Positions 23,012-33,575 are shown, counted from the first letter of the stretch. The stretch: 34,811 bases of DNA from Pseudomonadota bacterium (GCA_023405815.1 JAEXXM010000032.1:1-34811); one strand, 5' to 3'. Made by a program: numbers and translations. Notes: generated from the letters alone by a model not told the origin.

Positions 23012-23581
23012 CTATTCCTGCATCACAAGGCGTCCGGAGCGCATGTCAAAGCGGGACAGGCGCGACAGGAAGCTCATGCCGAGGAGCGAGGTCTTGAGGC
23101 GCCCCGGCTCGGCGACGGCAGCGGGCACGTTGCGGACCGTGATGTCGCCAATTGAGACGCGGTCGAGGGTTACCGGGGCCACGCGGGCCATGCCGTTGGC
23201 GGTAGAGACGGCGCGGGTGAAATCGCTGTCGTTGAGGTAAATGCCGGCGCGCTCGGCGTCCTCGTAGGAGAGCGCCACCATTGTGGCGCCGGTGTCGATC
23301 ATGACCTCGATCGGGCGCCCGTTGATGTCGGCCTCGGCGTTGAAGTGGCCGTTGTTCTCGGCCTCGATCTCGACGATCGAGCCGGAATTTCTGCTTTTCT
23401 GGACGGTATCCGGAGAGGTCGTTATCGCTGCGATCTCATCGGGTGTTGGCAGGCCGAGCATGCGCTCGGCGCCGGTCTTGAGCGTCTCGAAGTGCGATAG
23501 CGCCGCAATGCCGATGACGGCAACGACGCCCCAGCTTACAGCCTCGCGCAGTAATCGTCTGGTGCCCGACGTCATAGCCAT
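23012..23581 (-). CDS. TIGR02281-type retropepsin-like aspartic protease (copy 1)
   Basis: This 189-residue protein has one N-terminal membrane helix (about 14-30) and a clan AA retropepsin-like domain facing the periplasm. The active-site motif is IEVMIDTGATMVALSYEDAE (catalytic D96). The flap and C-terminal parts are NGMARVAPVTLDRVSIGDIT and SLLGMSFLSRLSRFDMRSGR, which fit the TIGR02281 family. Such proteins have one catalytic Asp per chain and act as dimers; substrates are unknown. It is the last gene of the DUF1289-protease-protease unit and is paralogous to the next gene upstream. Confidence 0.88.
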   Translation of the reverse strand: MAMTSGTRRLLREAVSWGVVAVIGIAALSHFETLKTGAERMLGLPTPDEIAAITTSPDTVQKSRNSGSIVEIEAENNGHFNAEADINGRPIEVMIDTGATMVALSYEDAERAGIYLNDSDFTRAVSTANGMARVAPVTLDRVSIGDITVRNVPAAVAEPGRLKTSLLGMSFLSRLSRFDMRSGRLVMQE

Positions 23582-23635
23582 GTGGCGGGATGCAGATTCC
23601 GTGAACGCCGCCGGCTCGCCGATGAGGTGCCGGCC

Positions 23636-24343
23636 TCAGCCCCTTAGCGTGAGATAATCGTTTGCGAATTCATATGATCGCAAACGCCTTAAAAAACTCA
23701 TACCGAGCAAGTTTTCCTTAACGGTTCCGGGCTGGGCGACGAGAGCGTCGACGTTACGCACGAGGAGGGGGCCGACGGCGAGGGTACGCAGGCGCACGGC
23801 TGCCGCATACGTGGTGCCGTTGGCGGTGTCGACCGCGACCGTATAGGAGAGCTTATCGAGATCGATGCCGGCGCGCTCGGCATCGGCGGGCTTCAAGACG
23901 ACCGAGGATGCTCCGGTGTCGACCATCAGCGACATGGACTGTCCGTTCACCGATGCGCGCACGGCGAAATGACCGTCGAGGCGGCGGCGGACGCGGACGG
24001 CGGTCTCGCCTTCCTCGCCCGTTTCAACTGAGATGATCTGGCCGGAGGGAAGGAGCTCGCCGCCCACGCGATTGGCGACGGTCGCCAGCTCGTTGCGGTA
24101 CGAGTATCCGGCGATCAGGCAGAAGCCGATCGCGAGCCAGGTGAGTGCGTAGCGGACAGCTTGGATGGGCCGCGTGTGTCCGTCGCCGATGAGGCTGACG
24201 ATGTAAAATCCAGCCAGCAGCAGCCCCACCACGATCGTGATGATCTCGCCGGTGCCGAGACCCGAGAAAAGCTGCGGATCGCTGCGCAGAAGGAGGAAGG
24301 CGCCCGCCCCGACGAGCAATGCCAGGATCAGCCACGCCTTCAT
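23636..24343 (-). CDS. TIGR02281-type retropepsin-like aspartic protease (copy 2)
   Basis: This 235-residue paralogue has three predicted membrane helices (about 2-20, 32-52 and 64-81) before the retropepsin domain. The active site is SLMVDTGASSVVLKPADAER (catalytic D142), followed by ANGTTYAAAVRLRTLAVGPL and NLLGMSFLRRLRSYEFANDY. The domain aligns along its whole length with the neighbour at 23,012-23,581, so the pair arose by tandem duplication with divergent membrane parts. It starts five bases after the DUF1289 gene ends, implying one transcript. Confidence 0.88.
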   Translation of the reverse strand: MKAWLILALLVGAGAFLLLRSDPQLFSGLGTGEIITIVVGLLLAGFYIVSLIGDGHTRPIQAVRYALTWLAIGFCLIAGYSYRNELATVANRVGGELLPSGQIISVETGEEGETAVRVRRRLDGHFAVRASVNGQSMSLMVDTGASSVVLKPADAERAGIDLDKLSYTVAVDTANGTTYAAAVRLRTLAVGPLLVRNVDALVAQPGTVKENLLGMSFLRRLRSYEFANDYLTLRG

Positions 24344-24348
24344 GGGCT

Positions 24349-24546
24349 TCAGCCTCCCAAGCGCGCGGCCTTGCGAGCCGGCAGCTCATTCATGATCTGG
24401 CGCCGCTCCGTGCTCGTCATCTTGGACCAGCGGGCGATTTCGGGAACCGAGCGTCCGCATCCGCGACAAAGACCCGATGGACGGTCGATGTCGCAAACGT
24501 TGACGCAGGGCGTTTCGATTGAGGTGCGGATGTCGATGTTGCTCAC
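24349..24546 (-). CDS. DUF1289 domain protein
   Basis: This 65-residue protein has the DUF1289 signature TPCVNVCDIDRPSGLCRGCG, with four cysteines likely to bind a metal or Fe-S cluster, and RSVPEIARWSKMTSTERRQI. The family is common in Proteobacteria and uncharacterised in detail. It is the first gene of the unit that continues with the two retropepsin genes. The linkage suggests shared expression but does not reveal a function. Confidence 0.9.
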   Translation of the reverse strand: MSNIDIRTSIETPCVNVCDIDRPSGLCRGCGRSVPEIARWSKMTSTERRQIMNELPARKAARLGG

Positions 24547-24590
24547 GCTGCCTATCTAGCGCCGGGGCGAACGAAGTACAACGCTCCCCG

Positions 24591-26204
<1,614 letters not shown>

Positions 26205-26514
26205 CTAGACCCACGCAGTACGGACAGAGGGAACCGTGCCCAGCGGCCGGCGATGTTATTCCTAAATCTCGGCAGGATTTCCTAACTAAGTGTTTAGTAA
26301 TGAAGTTTTTGATAACCAGTCCCATACAACTTTGCCTGCCGGCCAATCGGCGCGAAATGGCGGCCATTGTCGGGGCGCCGCGGCGCAATTAGGGTCCTGG
26401 CGCCATGGAGAATGCCACTAAAGAACCTGCCGCCGACACGCCTCCGGGCCTGGAGAGCGGGGCTCGGGGCCTTCAGAGGCTGGCGAGGAACGGTCGGGGG
26501 AGTACGGGACGGTC
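26205..26514. other. Divergent promoter region between the kinase and the MBL-fold gene
   Basis: No gene is seen. The left half (26,265-26,325) is markedly AT-rich for this genome and contains the palindrome ACTAAGTGTTTAGT (26,285-26,298), which may be a regulator site for the kinase gene. I cannot assign defined -35 and -10 boxes. Confidence 0.35.
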
Positions 26515-27258
26515 ATGAGGCTCACCGTTGTCGGCTCCGGCGACGCCTTCGGCTCCGGCGGGCGGCTGCAGACCTGCTACCACGTGGCGGCGGCCGAAGG
26601 GGACTATCTCATCGATTGCGGGGCGACCGCGCTCATCGGCATGCAGAAGCTCGGCCTTGACCCGGATCGGGTGGGGACGATCTTCATCTCGCACCTGCAT
26701 GGCGATCATTTCGGCGGCCTCGTCTGGTGGCTGCTGCATGCCCACTACGTGAGCGGCAGAACGGCTCCGCTCGCCATCGTCGGGCCTGCAGGGATCGCGC
26801 AGCGCTTTGCCGCCGCCGCGGAGGCCCTGTTCCCGAACTCGACGCAGATCGAGCGGCGCTTTGCGATGACGTTCATCGAGCATGCTGCTCAGGTGCCGCT
26901 CGATGTGGGCGGCGCGACGGTGACGCCCTTCGAGGTGATGCATCCATCGGGTGCCATCCCGTATGCCCTTCGCTTTGCATGCGACGGCAAGGTGCTGAGC
27001 TTCTCGGGAGACACCAAGTGGGTGGAGACCCTCGTTGCAGCGGCCAAGGGAGCCGATCTCTTCATCTGCGAGAGCTTCGGGTTCGAGAGGCCGACGGGCT
27101 ATCACATGAGCTGGCGCGATGTTGCCGATAACATCGATCGGCTCGGGGCGCGACGCATCCTGCTCACGCACATGGGGCCCGACATGCTCGCCCATCGCGA
27201 CGAGGTGCGCGATGAGCGCGTGTTGCTGGCCGAAGACGGGCTGGTCATCGACATATGA
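26515..27258 (+). CDS. MBL-fold metallo-hydrolase
   Basis: This 247-residue metallo-beta-lactamase-fold protein has the zinc-binding motif SHLHGDHFGG (HxHxDH at residues 60-65), a preceding LIDCGATAL strand, a later FSGDTKWVETLV (third ligand Asp), and ILLTHMGPDM carrying the final His. The layout is like RNase Z/PhnP-type small hydrolases rather than antibiotic-resistance enzymes. The substrate is unknown. It stands alone, with regulator lrp-like downstream in the same direction but 123 bases away. Confidence 0.92.
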   Translation: MRLTVVGSGDAFGSGGRLQTCYHVAAAEGDYLIDCGATALIGMQKLGLDPDRVGTIFISHLHGDHFGGLVWWLLHAHYVSGRTAPLAIVGPAGIAQRFAAAAEALFPNSTQIERRFAMTFIEHAAQVPLDVGGATVTPFEVMHPSGAIPYALRFACDGKVLSFSGDTKWVETLVAAAKGADLFICESFGFERPTGYHMSWRDVADNIDRLGARRILLTHMGPDMLAHRDEVRDERVLLAEDGLVIDI

Positions 27259-27381
27259 GGATGTCGGTCGTGCGCTCTTGGCATAGAACCAAATTACACA
27301 AACGGCGCTTGACGTAGATCGAGTTCGCGCGCCTACTCGCGCATAAGCGAATTCTGGGAATGCATTTTCAGCGGGTCGCCG

Positions 27382-27903
27382 ATGCTCGACGACATGGACG
27401 TGAAGATTCTGCGCATCCTTCAGGAGGACTGTACGCGCCCTGTTGCCGACATCGGTAAGGAGGTGGGCCTTTCCACCACGCCCTGCTGGCGTCGCATCCA
27501 GAAGCTCGAAGAGGCCGGGGTCATCATGAGGCGGGTCGCGGTGCTCGACCCGCACAAGGTCAACGCCGGCGTCACGGTCATCGTGTCCATCAAGACGGAC
27601 CAGCACAGCCTCAGCTGGCTGGAGCGCTTCCACAAGGCAGTCGCCGATTTTCCGGAGGTCGTCGAGTTCTACCGCATGTCGGGAGACGTCGACTACCTGC
27701 TGCGCGTCGTCGTGCCGGATATCGAAGCCTACGACGCCTTCTACAAGCGGCTCATTTCCCGTATCGAGATCGCGAAAGTCTCGTCCGCATTCGCAATGGA
27801 GCAGATCAAGTATACGACTGCCTTGCCGCTTCAGTTCGCACGCAGCGCCGACGGTGAAGTATTGGGCGGTGGCGAGGGGGATGAGAAGCGCCGGAGGAGA
27901 TAG
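27382..27903 (+). CDS. Lrp/AsnC family transcriptional regulator
   Basis: This 173-residue regulator has an N-terminal helix-turn-helix (MLDDMDVKILRILQEDCTRP then VADIGKEVGLSTTPCWRRIQ KLEEAGVI) and a C-terminal RAM ligand-binding domain (VTVIVSIKTDQHS, VVEFYRMSGDVDYLLRVVVP). Lrp/AsnC proteins usually respond to amino acids and often control adjacent catabolic or export genes; none of the neighbours is an obvious target. A low-complexity basic tail (GGGEGDEKRRRR) extends past the normal end. The gene converges on yjbQ with nine bases between the stops. A possible TTGACG -35 box lies at 27,309. Confidence 0.93.
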   Translation: MLDDMDVKILRILQEDCTRPVADIGKEVGLSTTPCWRRIQKLEEAGVIMRRVAVLDPHKVNAGVTVIVSIKTDQHSLSWLERFHKAVADFPEVVEFYRMSGDVDYLLRVVVPDIEAYDAFYKRLISRIEIAKVSSAFAMEQIKYTTALPLQFARSADGEVLGGGEGDEKRRRR

Positions 27904-27912
27904 GCCGATTAT

Positions 27913-28332
27913 CTACTCGCCGATGATCTTCACCAGGACGCGCTTCTTTCTTCGTCCGTCGAACTCGCCATAGAAGATCTGCTCCCACGGTCCGAAGTCG
28001 AGCTTGCCGTCGGTGACGGCGACGACGACCTCGCGGCCCATCACCTGGCGCTTCAGATGCGCGTCGGCATTATCCTCGCCGGTGCGGTTGTGCTGGTATT
28101 GCGATGTCGGCGCATGCGGCGCCAGCTTCTCCAGCCAGACGTCGAAGTCCTGGTGCAGGCCGCGCTCGTCGTCGTTGATGAACACCGAGGCGCTGATGTG
28201 CATAGCATTGACGAGGGCCATGCCTTCCTTGATGCCGCTTTCGCGAAGCGCGGCCTCGATCTCGGGCGTGATGTTGACGAACGCGCGGCGGCTCGGGATG
28301 TCGAACCAAAGCTCCTTGCGGTACGATTTCAT
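27913..28332 (-). CDS. yjbQ: YjbQ family (UPF0047) protein
   Basis: This 139-residue protein is a full-length UPF0047/YjbQ member. Motifs are FVNITPEIEAALRESGIKEG, ALVNAMHISASVFINDDERG, SQYQHNRTGEDNADAHLKRQ and FGPWEQIFYGEFDGRRKKRV, with the conserved His and Glu residues that form the putative metal site. The E. coli protein has weak thiamine-phosphate synthase activity, but its real role is uncertain. The ATG at 28,332 is chosen; an in-frame upstream start adds three residues. It follows the dehydrogenase gene by 12 bases and is cotranscribed with it. Confidence 0.93.
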   Translation of the reverse strand: MKSYRKELWFDIPSRRAFVNITPEIEAALRESGIKEGMALVNAMHISASVFINDDERGLHQDFDVWLEKLAPHAPTSQYQHNRTGEDNADAHLKRQVMGREVVVAVTDGKLDFGPWEQIFYGEFDGRRKKRVLVKIIGE

Positions 28333-28344
28333 CGCTCGCACGCC

Positions 28345-29232
28345 TCAGCCTGATGTCGGGTTCCGCTTTTTGAGGCGTGCAATGAGGCTCGATGTGTCCC
28401 ATCGCCCGCCGCCCATGGCTTGCACCTCGGCGTAGAAGGTGTCGACCATCCGCGTGACGGGAAGCTTGGCGCCGTTGCTGCGCGCTTCATCGAGGCAGAT
28501 AGCCAGATCCTTGCGCATCCAATCGACGGCGAAGCCGAAGTCGAACTTGCCCTCGTGCATGGGGCGCCAACGGTTGTCCATCTGCCAGGACTGGGCGGCC
28601 CCCTTGGAGATGGTCTGCATCACGAGCTCGAGGTCGAGGCCGGCGGTCTCGGCAAAGGCGATCGCTTCGGAAAGCCCCTGCAGGAGGCCGGCGATGGCGA
28701 TTTGGTTGACCATCTTGGTGAGCTGGCCGGCGCCGGATGGACCGATGCGGGTCACGGCCTTGGCGTAGGTCTCGATCAAGGGCTTTGCACGCGCGAACGG
28801 CTCCTCGTCTCCACCGACCATGACGGTGAGCGCTCCATTCTCGGCGCCCGACTGTCCGCCGGAGACCGGCGCATCGAGGAAGGCAAGCCCGCGCGATGCG
28901 CCGGCGGCATGCAGCTCGCGCGCAACTTCAGCCGAAGCCGTGGTGTGGTCGACGAACACCGAGCCGGCGCCCATGCCGCGGAATGCGCCTTCCGGTCCTG
29001 TCGTGACCTGGCGCAGATCGTCATCATTGCCGACGCAGCAGAATACGAGGTCGGCGGACAGCGACGCGGCCGCAGGAGAGCGGGCGCTGCGGCCGCCGTA
29101 CTTTTCAACCCACGCGTCCGCCTTGGCCTGGTTGCGGTTGTAGACGGTGACGTCATGGCCGCCTTTGCGGAGCAGGTGGCCTGCCATCGGAAAGCCCATC
29201 ACTCCCAAGCCAATCCACGCGACCCTTGCCAT
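28345..29232 (-). CDS. NAD(P)-dependent beta-hydroxyacid dehydrogenase family protein
   Basis: This 295-residue enzyme belongs to the 3-hydroxyisobutyrate/tartronate-semialdehyde/glyoxylate reductase family. It has the Rossmann motif IGLGVMGFPMAGHLLRKGG (residues 7-25), the substrate loop DAPVSGGQSGAENG (120-133) and the catalytic lysine K173 in GAGQLTKMVNQ. NAD versus NADP preference is not clear: the YNRN segment after the second strand is compatible with NADP. The exact substrate cannot be told from sequence. It is upstream of yjbQ in one transcript. Confidence 0.92.
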   Translation of the reverse strand: MARVAWIGLGVMGFPMAGHLLRKGGHDVTVYNRNQAKADAWVEKYGGRSARSPAAASLSADLVFCCVGNDDDLRQVTTGPEGAFRGMGAGSVFVDHTTASAEVARELHAAGASRGLAFLDAPVSGGQSGAENGALTVMVGGDEEPFARAKPLIETYAKAVTRIGPSGAGQLTKMVNQIAIAGLLQGLSEAIAFAETAGLDLELVMQTISKGAAQSWQMDNRWRPMHEGKFDFGFAVDWMRKDLAICLDEARSNGAKLPVTRMVDTFYAEVQAMGGGRWDTSSLIARLKKRNPTSG

Positions 29233-29294
29233 CCGTCGATCTCCGTTCTGTCCCAGGCGGTGCGCTTAGCATCGGCGGCGTTCGCCGGCACTCA

Positions 29295-29330
29295 GAAAAA
29301 AGGCCCCGGGTCCATCTGGAGCCGGGGCCT
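29295..29330 (-). terminator. Rho-independent terminator
   Basis: On the minus strand AGGCCCCGG, a 12-base loop and CCGGGGCCT form a 9-base GC-rich stem followed directly by a run of T (complement of the A-run at 29,295-29,301). It lies about 50 bases after the stop of the small membrane protein gene (29,379), which it should terminate. It also insulates the dehydrogenase gene downstream. Confidence 0.85.
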
Positions 29331-29378
29331 AGGGGGTCTGAATTTTATGGGAGAGAGTGCCGTGAATTCGTTGCGCCG

Positions 29379-29576
29379 TCAGCTTGCAGGAGTGGGCGCG
29401 AGGAGGGTGGAGATGCTGGTGCCTGTCTTGAGAGGCGCCTTTGCCGTATCGGCGTTGCGAGCAGCGGTCAGCGACAGAGCAAGGAGAAAGGCTGTAACGA
29501 GAAACAGGATGAGCGCACCGGTGCGGGCCCAGGCCCAGTGGGTGCCGTACTGCGTCTTTACAGTTTGGAGATCCAT
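29379..29576 (-). CDS. Small single-pass membrane protein
   Basis: This 65-residue protein reads MDLQTVKTQYGTHWAWARTG, then ALILFLVTAFLLALSLTAAR (membrane helix) and a Thr/Ser/Ala-rich tail. The ATG at 29,576 has a GAGGG site six bases upstream; an ATG two codons earlier sits too close to that site. A good terminator follows, and a palindrome (GTTAGTCTAAC, 29,640-29,650) lies upstream, so I regard it as a real monocistronic gene. Function is unknown. Confidence 0.6.
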   Translation of the reverse strand: MDLQTVKTQYGTHWAWARTGALILFLVTAFLLALSLTAARNADTAKAPLKTGTSISTLLAPTPAS

Positions 29577-29732
29577 GTTCATTCCCTCGCAGGGGAGTGT
29601 CTGCGATCAGATTGATATTTCTGTAACCGATAAGACCTCGTTAGTCTAACCGGATTTCGCGGTATTGGCTAACGCAAGGTATTGAGATTTAATGAATTAT
29701 TTACGATTTGGTGATGCGCCGAATTGCCGTGA

Positions 29733-31385
29733 TCAGGGCTTCTTGGCGCGGATTTGCGATAGTGTTCGCCGCACGCTGATGGCTTCTGGATCGATGCGCA
29801 GCTCGATCAATGCCGGGACCTCGGCGCTTAACGCGCGCTTCAGCGCCGGCAAGAATTCCTCCGTCGTGTCGATCCTGACCGCCTCGGCACCGAAGCTGCG
29901 CGCGAGAGAAACGAAATCGGGGTTGACCAGCGTCGATGCTACAACCCGGCTCGGGTAGCGCCGCTCCTGGTGCATGCGGATGGTTCCGAACATGCCGTTG
30001 TTGGCGACGATGATGACGATCGGCAGGCCGTACTGCACGGCGGTCGCCAGCTCCTGAATGGTCATCTGCAGGCAACCGTCGCCGGCGAGGGCGACGACTG
30101 TGTGCTCTGGACGCTCGAGCTTCGCGGCAATGGCGGCCGGCAACCCGTACCCCATCGAGCCGGATGTCGGGGCGAGCTGCGTCGGCCAGCTCTTGTACTG
30201 ATAATAGCGGTGCAGGAAACTCGCGTAATTGCCGGCGCCGTTGGTGACGATCGCGTCCTCGGGCAACTCGCGCGACAGGACGGCGATCACCTCTTCCATG
30301 CGCACGCGGCCGGCGGTGGGCATCGCCTTCAGAGAGCGCTCGTAGCTTGCGCGCAGATCCCGGCGCAGGCGGCTCCATCGACGCTTCACCGGCTCCTTCA
30401 TGCGCGCCAGCGCCTTGGCGAAGGCTTCGGGCGTGGAGATGATCGGCAGGTCGGTGCGGAAGACGCGACCGAGCTCGTCCGGCGAAGGATGGGCGTGGAC
30501 GAGGTATTGGGTCGGCTTTGCCGGCTCGATGAGAGTGTAGCTGGCACTCGAAATTTCTCCCGGCCCTTCGCCGATGACGAGCAGGAAATCGGCAGCACGG
30601 ATTGCCGACGCGAGCTTCGGGTCCATGTCGATGCCGGCGTGGCCGACGTAGCAGGGATGCCGGTTGTCGATATAGTCCTGGCGGCGGAATGCAGTGGCGA
30701 CGGGCAAGTCGAATGCGGCCGCGAACTTCGCGATATCCTGTGCCGCGCCCGCGCTCCAGCCTCCGCCGCCCAGGAGCACGAGCGGTCGCTCGGCCGCGGT
30801 CAGCTTCGCTTTCAGCTTCGTCAGATCGGCGGCAGAAGGGGTCGGCATGGGAATGCGCGGGCGCGCGGGTGTCGGTGCATTTCCCGTGCTCGAGAGCACG
30901 TCCTCCGGAAGGCCGAGCACGGCGGGGCCGGGGCGTCCGGATGAGGCCGCCTGGAAGGCGCGCGAGACGTACTCGGGGATGCGCTCCACCTCGCGCACGA
31001 CACCGACCCAGCTCGCGACCGTACCGAACATCGCCTCGAGGTCGATCTCCTGAAAGGCTCTGCGGCCCTCGTGCGCGCGCTCGATCAGGCCCACGAGCAG
31101 GACCATCGGCGTCGCATCCTGGTGGGCGACGAACACGCCGCTTGCGGCATTCGTTACGCCGGGGGCGCGCGTGACGAAAGCGACGCCAGGTCGGCCGGTC
31201 AGCTTGCCGGTGGCCTCGGCCATCATCGCCGCGCCTCCCTCGTGGCGGCAGACGACGGTGCGGATGGCGCTTTCATCGAACAGGGCGTCGAGGGCGGCGA
31301 TGAAGCTCTCGCCGGGCACCGTGAAGAGGGTGCGGCAGCCCTCACCGACGAGCTGGTCGATTAGGATATTGCCCCCTGTACGCAT
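29733..31385 (-). CDS. Acetolactate synthase-like thiamine-diphosphate enzyme
   Basis: This 550-residue ThDP-dependent enzyme resembles the large subunit of acetolactate synthase and related decarboxylases. Catalytic Glu49 is in VVCRHEGGAAMMAEATGKLT. The central domain carries PLVLLGGGGWSAGAAQDIAK. The ThDP/Mg motif is VVALAGDGCLQMTIQELATA followed by LPIVIIVANNGMFGTIRMHQ. No small regulatory subunit gene is adjacent, which argues against the main biosynthetic enzyme and for a catabolic or specialised relative. Substrate is undetermined. It is divergent from the decarboxylase gene at 31,734. Confidence 0.9.
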   Translation of the reverse strand: MRTGGNILIDQLVGEGCRTLFTVPGESFIAALDALFDESAIRTVVCRHEGGAAMMAEATGKLTGRPGVAFVTRAPGVTNAASGVFVAHQDATPMVLLVGLIERAHEGRRAFQEIDLEAMFGTVASWVGVVREVERIPEYVSRAFQAASSGRPGPAVLGLPEDVLSSTGNAPTPARPRIPMPTPSAADLTKLKAKLTAAERPLVLLGGGGWSAGAAQDIAKFAAAFDLPVATAFRRQDYIDNRHPCYVGHAGIDMDPKLASAIRAADFLLVIGEGPGEISSASYTLIEPAKPTQYLVHAHPSPDELGRVFRTDLPIISTPEAFAKALARMKEPVKRRWSRLRRDLRASYERSLKAMPTAGRVRMEEVIAVLSRELPEDAIVTNGAGNYASFLHRYYQYKSWPTQLAPTSGSMGYGLPAAIAAKLERPEHTVVALAGDGCLQMTIQELATAVQYGLPIVIIVANNGMFGTIRMHQERRYPSRVVASTLVNPDFVSLARSFGAEAVRIDTTEEFLPALKRALSAEVPALIELRIDPEAISVRRTLSQIRAKKP

Positions 31386-31733
31386 TACAGATGTATCACC
31401 GCGGCGGCGCCGTCGTTTGAGTTCGAGCTGGTTTTGGCAGGCACGGGGGCCTCAGAACAGCCCATTCGGGCGGTTCGGTTACGATTGTAGCCCGGCGGTG
31501 AAGGCCATTGCGAACCCTCAAGGATCGCCCTGCGTCGCACTGCCCGGATCGGGCGCCGCCATGCAACCTTCGGCCGTCATTGCCGGTTTCCGGGGACATT
31601 GTCGAGCTGCTGTCACAAGAAAGGTCTTTACAGGGGGGGAGTGCGACCCTAAATGCAGCGCTCTTCGTGTTCGGCGGTCTCTGCTTTCTGACAAAAGCCC
31701 GTGTGCGCCCATGGGCGGTGGAGGTCCTATGCG
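31386..31733. other. Divergent intergenic region
   Basis: No gene is supported. It should contain both divergent promoters. I see a G-run (GGGGGGGAG near 31,632) but no strong dyad, and no identifiable -35/-10 pair. Confidence 0.3.
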
Positions 31734-32909
31734 ATGGAGAAGCTCTCCTCTGCGACTGCCCTGATCGACAAGTGCCGGCCCGAGCGGCCGGTGCGGGGTC
31801 TGCGTCCGCGTGCCGCCGGCCGTGCAGCGCGGTGGTTTCTGGAGAAGTTCCCGGGCGACGTCGCCTACGCCTACAAAGCCAACAGCTCGGTGTTCCTGAT
31901 CGGGGCGCTGTACGGCGCCGGCATCCGCCATTTCGACGTGGCTTCGCTGCCTGAGATCGAGGACGCGGCGACGATCCCCGACGCGCATCTGCACTTCATG
32001 CATCCGGTGAAGTCGCGTCATGCGATCCGCCGCGCCTACGACCTTGGCGTGCGCTCCTTTTCCCTCGATGGCGAGGACGAGCTCAACAAGATCATCGAGG
32101 CGACGGGCGGTGCTCGCGACCTCATCCTGTGGGTGCGCGTTGCCGTGCCGGCGATCAACAGCCGCATCCCGCTGGAGCGCAAGTTCGGCATCACCGGCAA
32201 CGAGGCGGCCAAGCTGCTGGTGAAGACGCGGCAGGCGGCTGCCGAGCTCGGGATCACCTTCCACGTCGGATCGCAGACGACGACGCCGGATGCTTACGTC
32301 ACGGCGCTGGGCGAAGTGCATCGCATTATCGTCAAGTCCGGCGTGATGATCGATCGCCTCGATGTCGGCGGCGGCTTTCCCTCGCGCTATCCCGACAGCG
32401 ACCCGGCGCCGCTGCAGGACTTCATCGATGTGCTCGTGCGGCAGGTCGATGCCCTGCCGGTCAAGGAGAACATCAAGCTGATGTGCGAACCGGGGCGCGC
32501 GCTCGTCGCCGAGGCGGAGAGCCTCATCGTGCGCGTCGACGCGCGGCGTGGGAACAGTCTCTACATCAACGACGGCTCCTACGGGATGCTGTTCGACGCC
32601 GCGCACCTCGGCTTCATCTTCCCGACGCGGCTCATCTCGCGCAGGGTGGATGCTTCCGAGCCTCTGGTGCCGTTCCAGTTCTGGGGCCCGACGTGCGACT
32701 CGATCGATTACATGAAGGGGCCGTTCCTGCTCCCTGACTCGGTGCGCGAGGGTGACTACATCGAGATCGGCAACATGGGCGCCTATGCGCGGGCGATCGC
32801 CGGCCGCTTCAACGGCTATGGCGAGTATGACGAGGTGATCCTGCTCGATCCGCCGATGCTCACCATGTACGACGCCGAAAGCGCAGAGGCCACTGCCGCG
32901 CGCCGCTGA
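31734..32909 (+). CDS. Type III PLP-dependent decarboxylase (ornithine/lysine decarboxylase-like)
   Basis: This 391-residue protein has the alanine racemase/ODC fold type III. K48 in YAYKANSS forms the PLP aldimine. Other motifs are FHVGSQTTTPDAYV (His177), LDVGGGFPSRYP (glycine loop), MCEPGRALVAEAESLI and FWGPTCDSIDYMKGP with catalytic C321. CEPGR and GPTCDSxD are typical of eukaryote-like ornithine decarboxylases, which feed polyamine (often homospermidine) synthesis in Alphaproteobacteria; lysine or other basic amino acids are possible. The ATG at 31,734 has a GGAGG site about nine bases upstream. Confidence 0.93.
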   Translation: MEKLSSATALIDKCRPERPVRGLRPRAAGRAARWFLEKFPGDVAYAYKANSSVFLIGALYGAGIRHFDVASLPEIEDAATIPDAHLHFMHPVKSRHAIRRAYDLGVRSFSLDGEDELNKIIEATGGARDLILWVRVAVPAINSRIPLERKFGITGNEAAKLLVKTRQAAAELGITFHVGSQTTTPDAYVTALGEVHRIIVKSGVMIDRLDVGGGFPSRYPDSDPAPLQDFIDVLVRQVDALPVKENIKLMCEPGRALVAEAESLIVRVDARRGNSLYINDGSYGMLFDAAHLGFIFPTRLISRRVDASEPLVPFQFWGPTCDSIDYMKGPFLLPDSVREGDYIEIGNMGAYARAIAGRFNGYGEYDEVILLDPPMLTMYDAESAEATAARR

Positions 32910-32916
32910 CGCGGCG
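32901..32916. terminator. Short hairpin around the decarboxylase stop codon
   Basis: CGCCGC-TGAC-GCGGCG is a perfect 6-base stem whose loop contains the TGA stop. It sits between two convergent genes 33 bases apart. Without a U-tract it is only a weak terminator candidate. Confidence 0.3.
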
Positions 32917-32942
32917 GGGCCATTCTTCAGCGCGGCCGTCGA

Positions 32943-33323
32943 TCAGCGGCTCCACCGATAGTCGTCGAAGTCGCCGAGGCGGTCGAAGCAACGCTGCAGC
33001 TCGTCCGAGCGGGCGCGCTGCTCTTCGGCGATGCGGCGGCGGGGCACGAAACGGCACCACTGGAAGTGGGGCTTGGGATCGTCGACCCACGCCGGCCCTC
33101 TCAATCCGCAACGGAAATGCTGGTTGGCCTGCGCCTGCACCACGGCGATGCGTGCGTAGACCTCGCAGGATGCGCGCTTGCCCTCGACGTCGCCGCGACG
33201 GTCGTCGCGGCCGAAGCGAAATGAGAAGCCGCCGTCCCTGTCGATGCGGATCGACTGAGCGGTTGCCGCGCCGGCAGCAACTGCGACCAAGGCAGCCGCG
33301 AGCAGTGGTTTTTTGAAACGCAT
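32943..33323 (-). CDS. Secreted hypothetical protein
   Basis: This 126-residue protein has a signal peptide (KKPLLAAALVAVAAGAATAQ, cleavage probably after TAQ). The mature part contains GGFSFRFGRDDRRGDVEGKR, CEVYARIAVVQAQANQHFRC and PHFQWCRFVPRRRIAEEQRA. Four cysteines in the mature region could form two disulfides. No family is recognised. It is transcribed toward the decarboxylase gene. Confidence 0.7.
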   Translation of the reverse strand: MRFKKPLLAAALVAVAAGAATAQSIRIDRDGGFSFRFGRDDRRGDVEGKRASCEVYARIAVVQAQANQHFRCGLRGPAWVDDPKPHFQWCRFVPRRRIAEEQRARSDELQRCFDRLGDFDDYRWSR

Positions 33324-33575
33324 GGAAAGACCTCATGACTGATCACCGGCTCAGTCAACCATCGGATTGTGGCGGCCGGATCGCGGCTGTGCGGAGGAAT
33401 TGGGATGTGGCGCCGCGGTCGAAGCTGGGGAGCCTATTGGCCGAGGGGTAGAAATTCCTGGCCAATCCGTAAGCTTGGCGAGCATTGTGCGCGACCAGCG
33501 GACGCACCAATTGCCGGAGTAATCCGCTCCAATGGGGACAGGTGTCGCGAGCGGCACCAGCCAAGGGAGTGAAAC

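Noticed and set aside
31396..31599. Minus-strand ORF in the gap between the ThDP enzyme and the decarboxylase
   Set aside because: It has no ribosome site, an Arg/Pro-rich shadow-like composition, and lies in the expected divergent promoter region.
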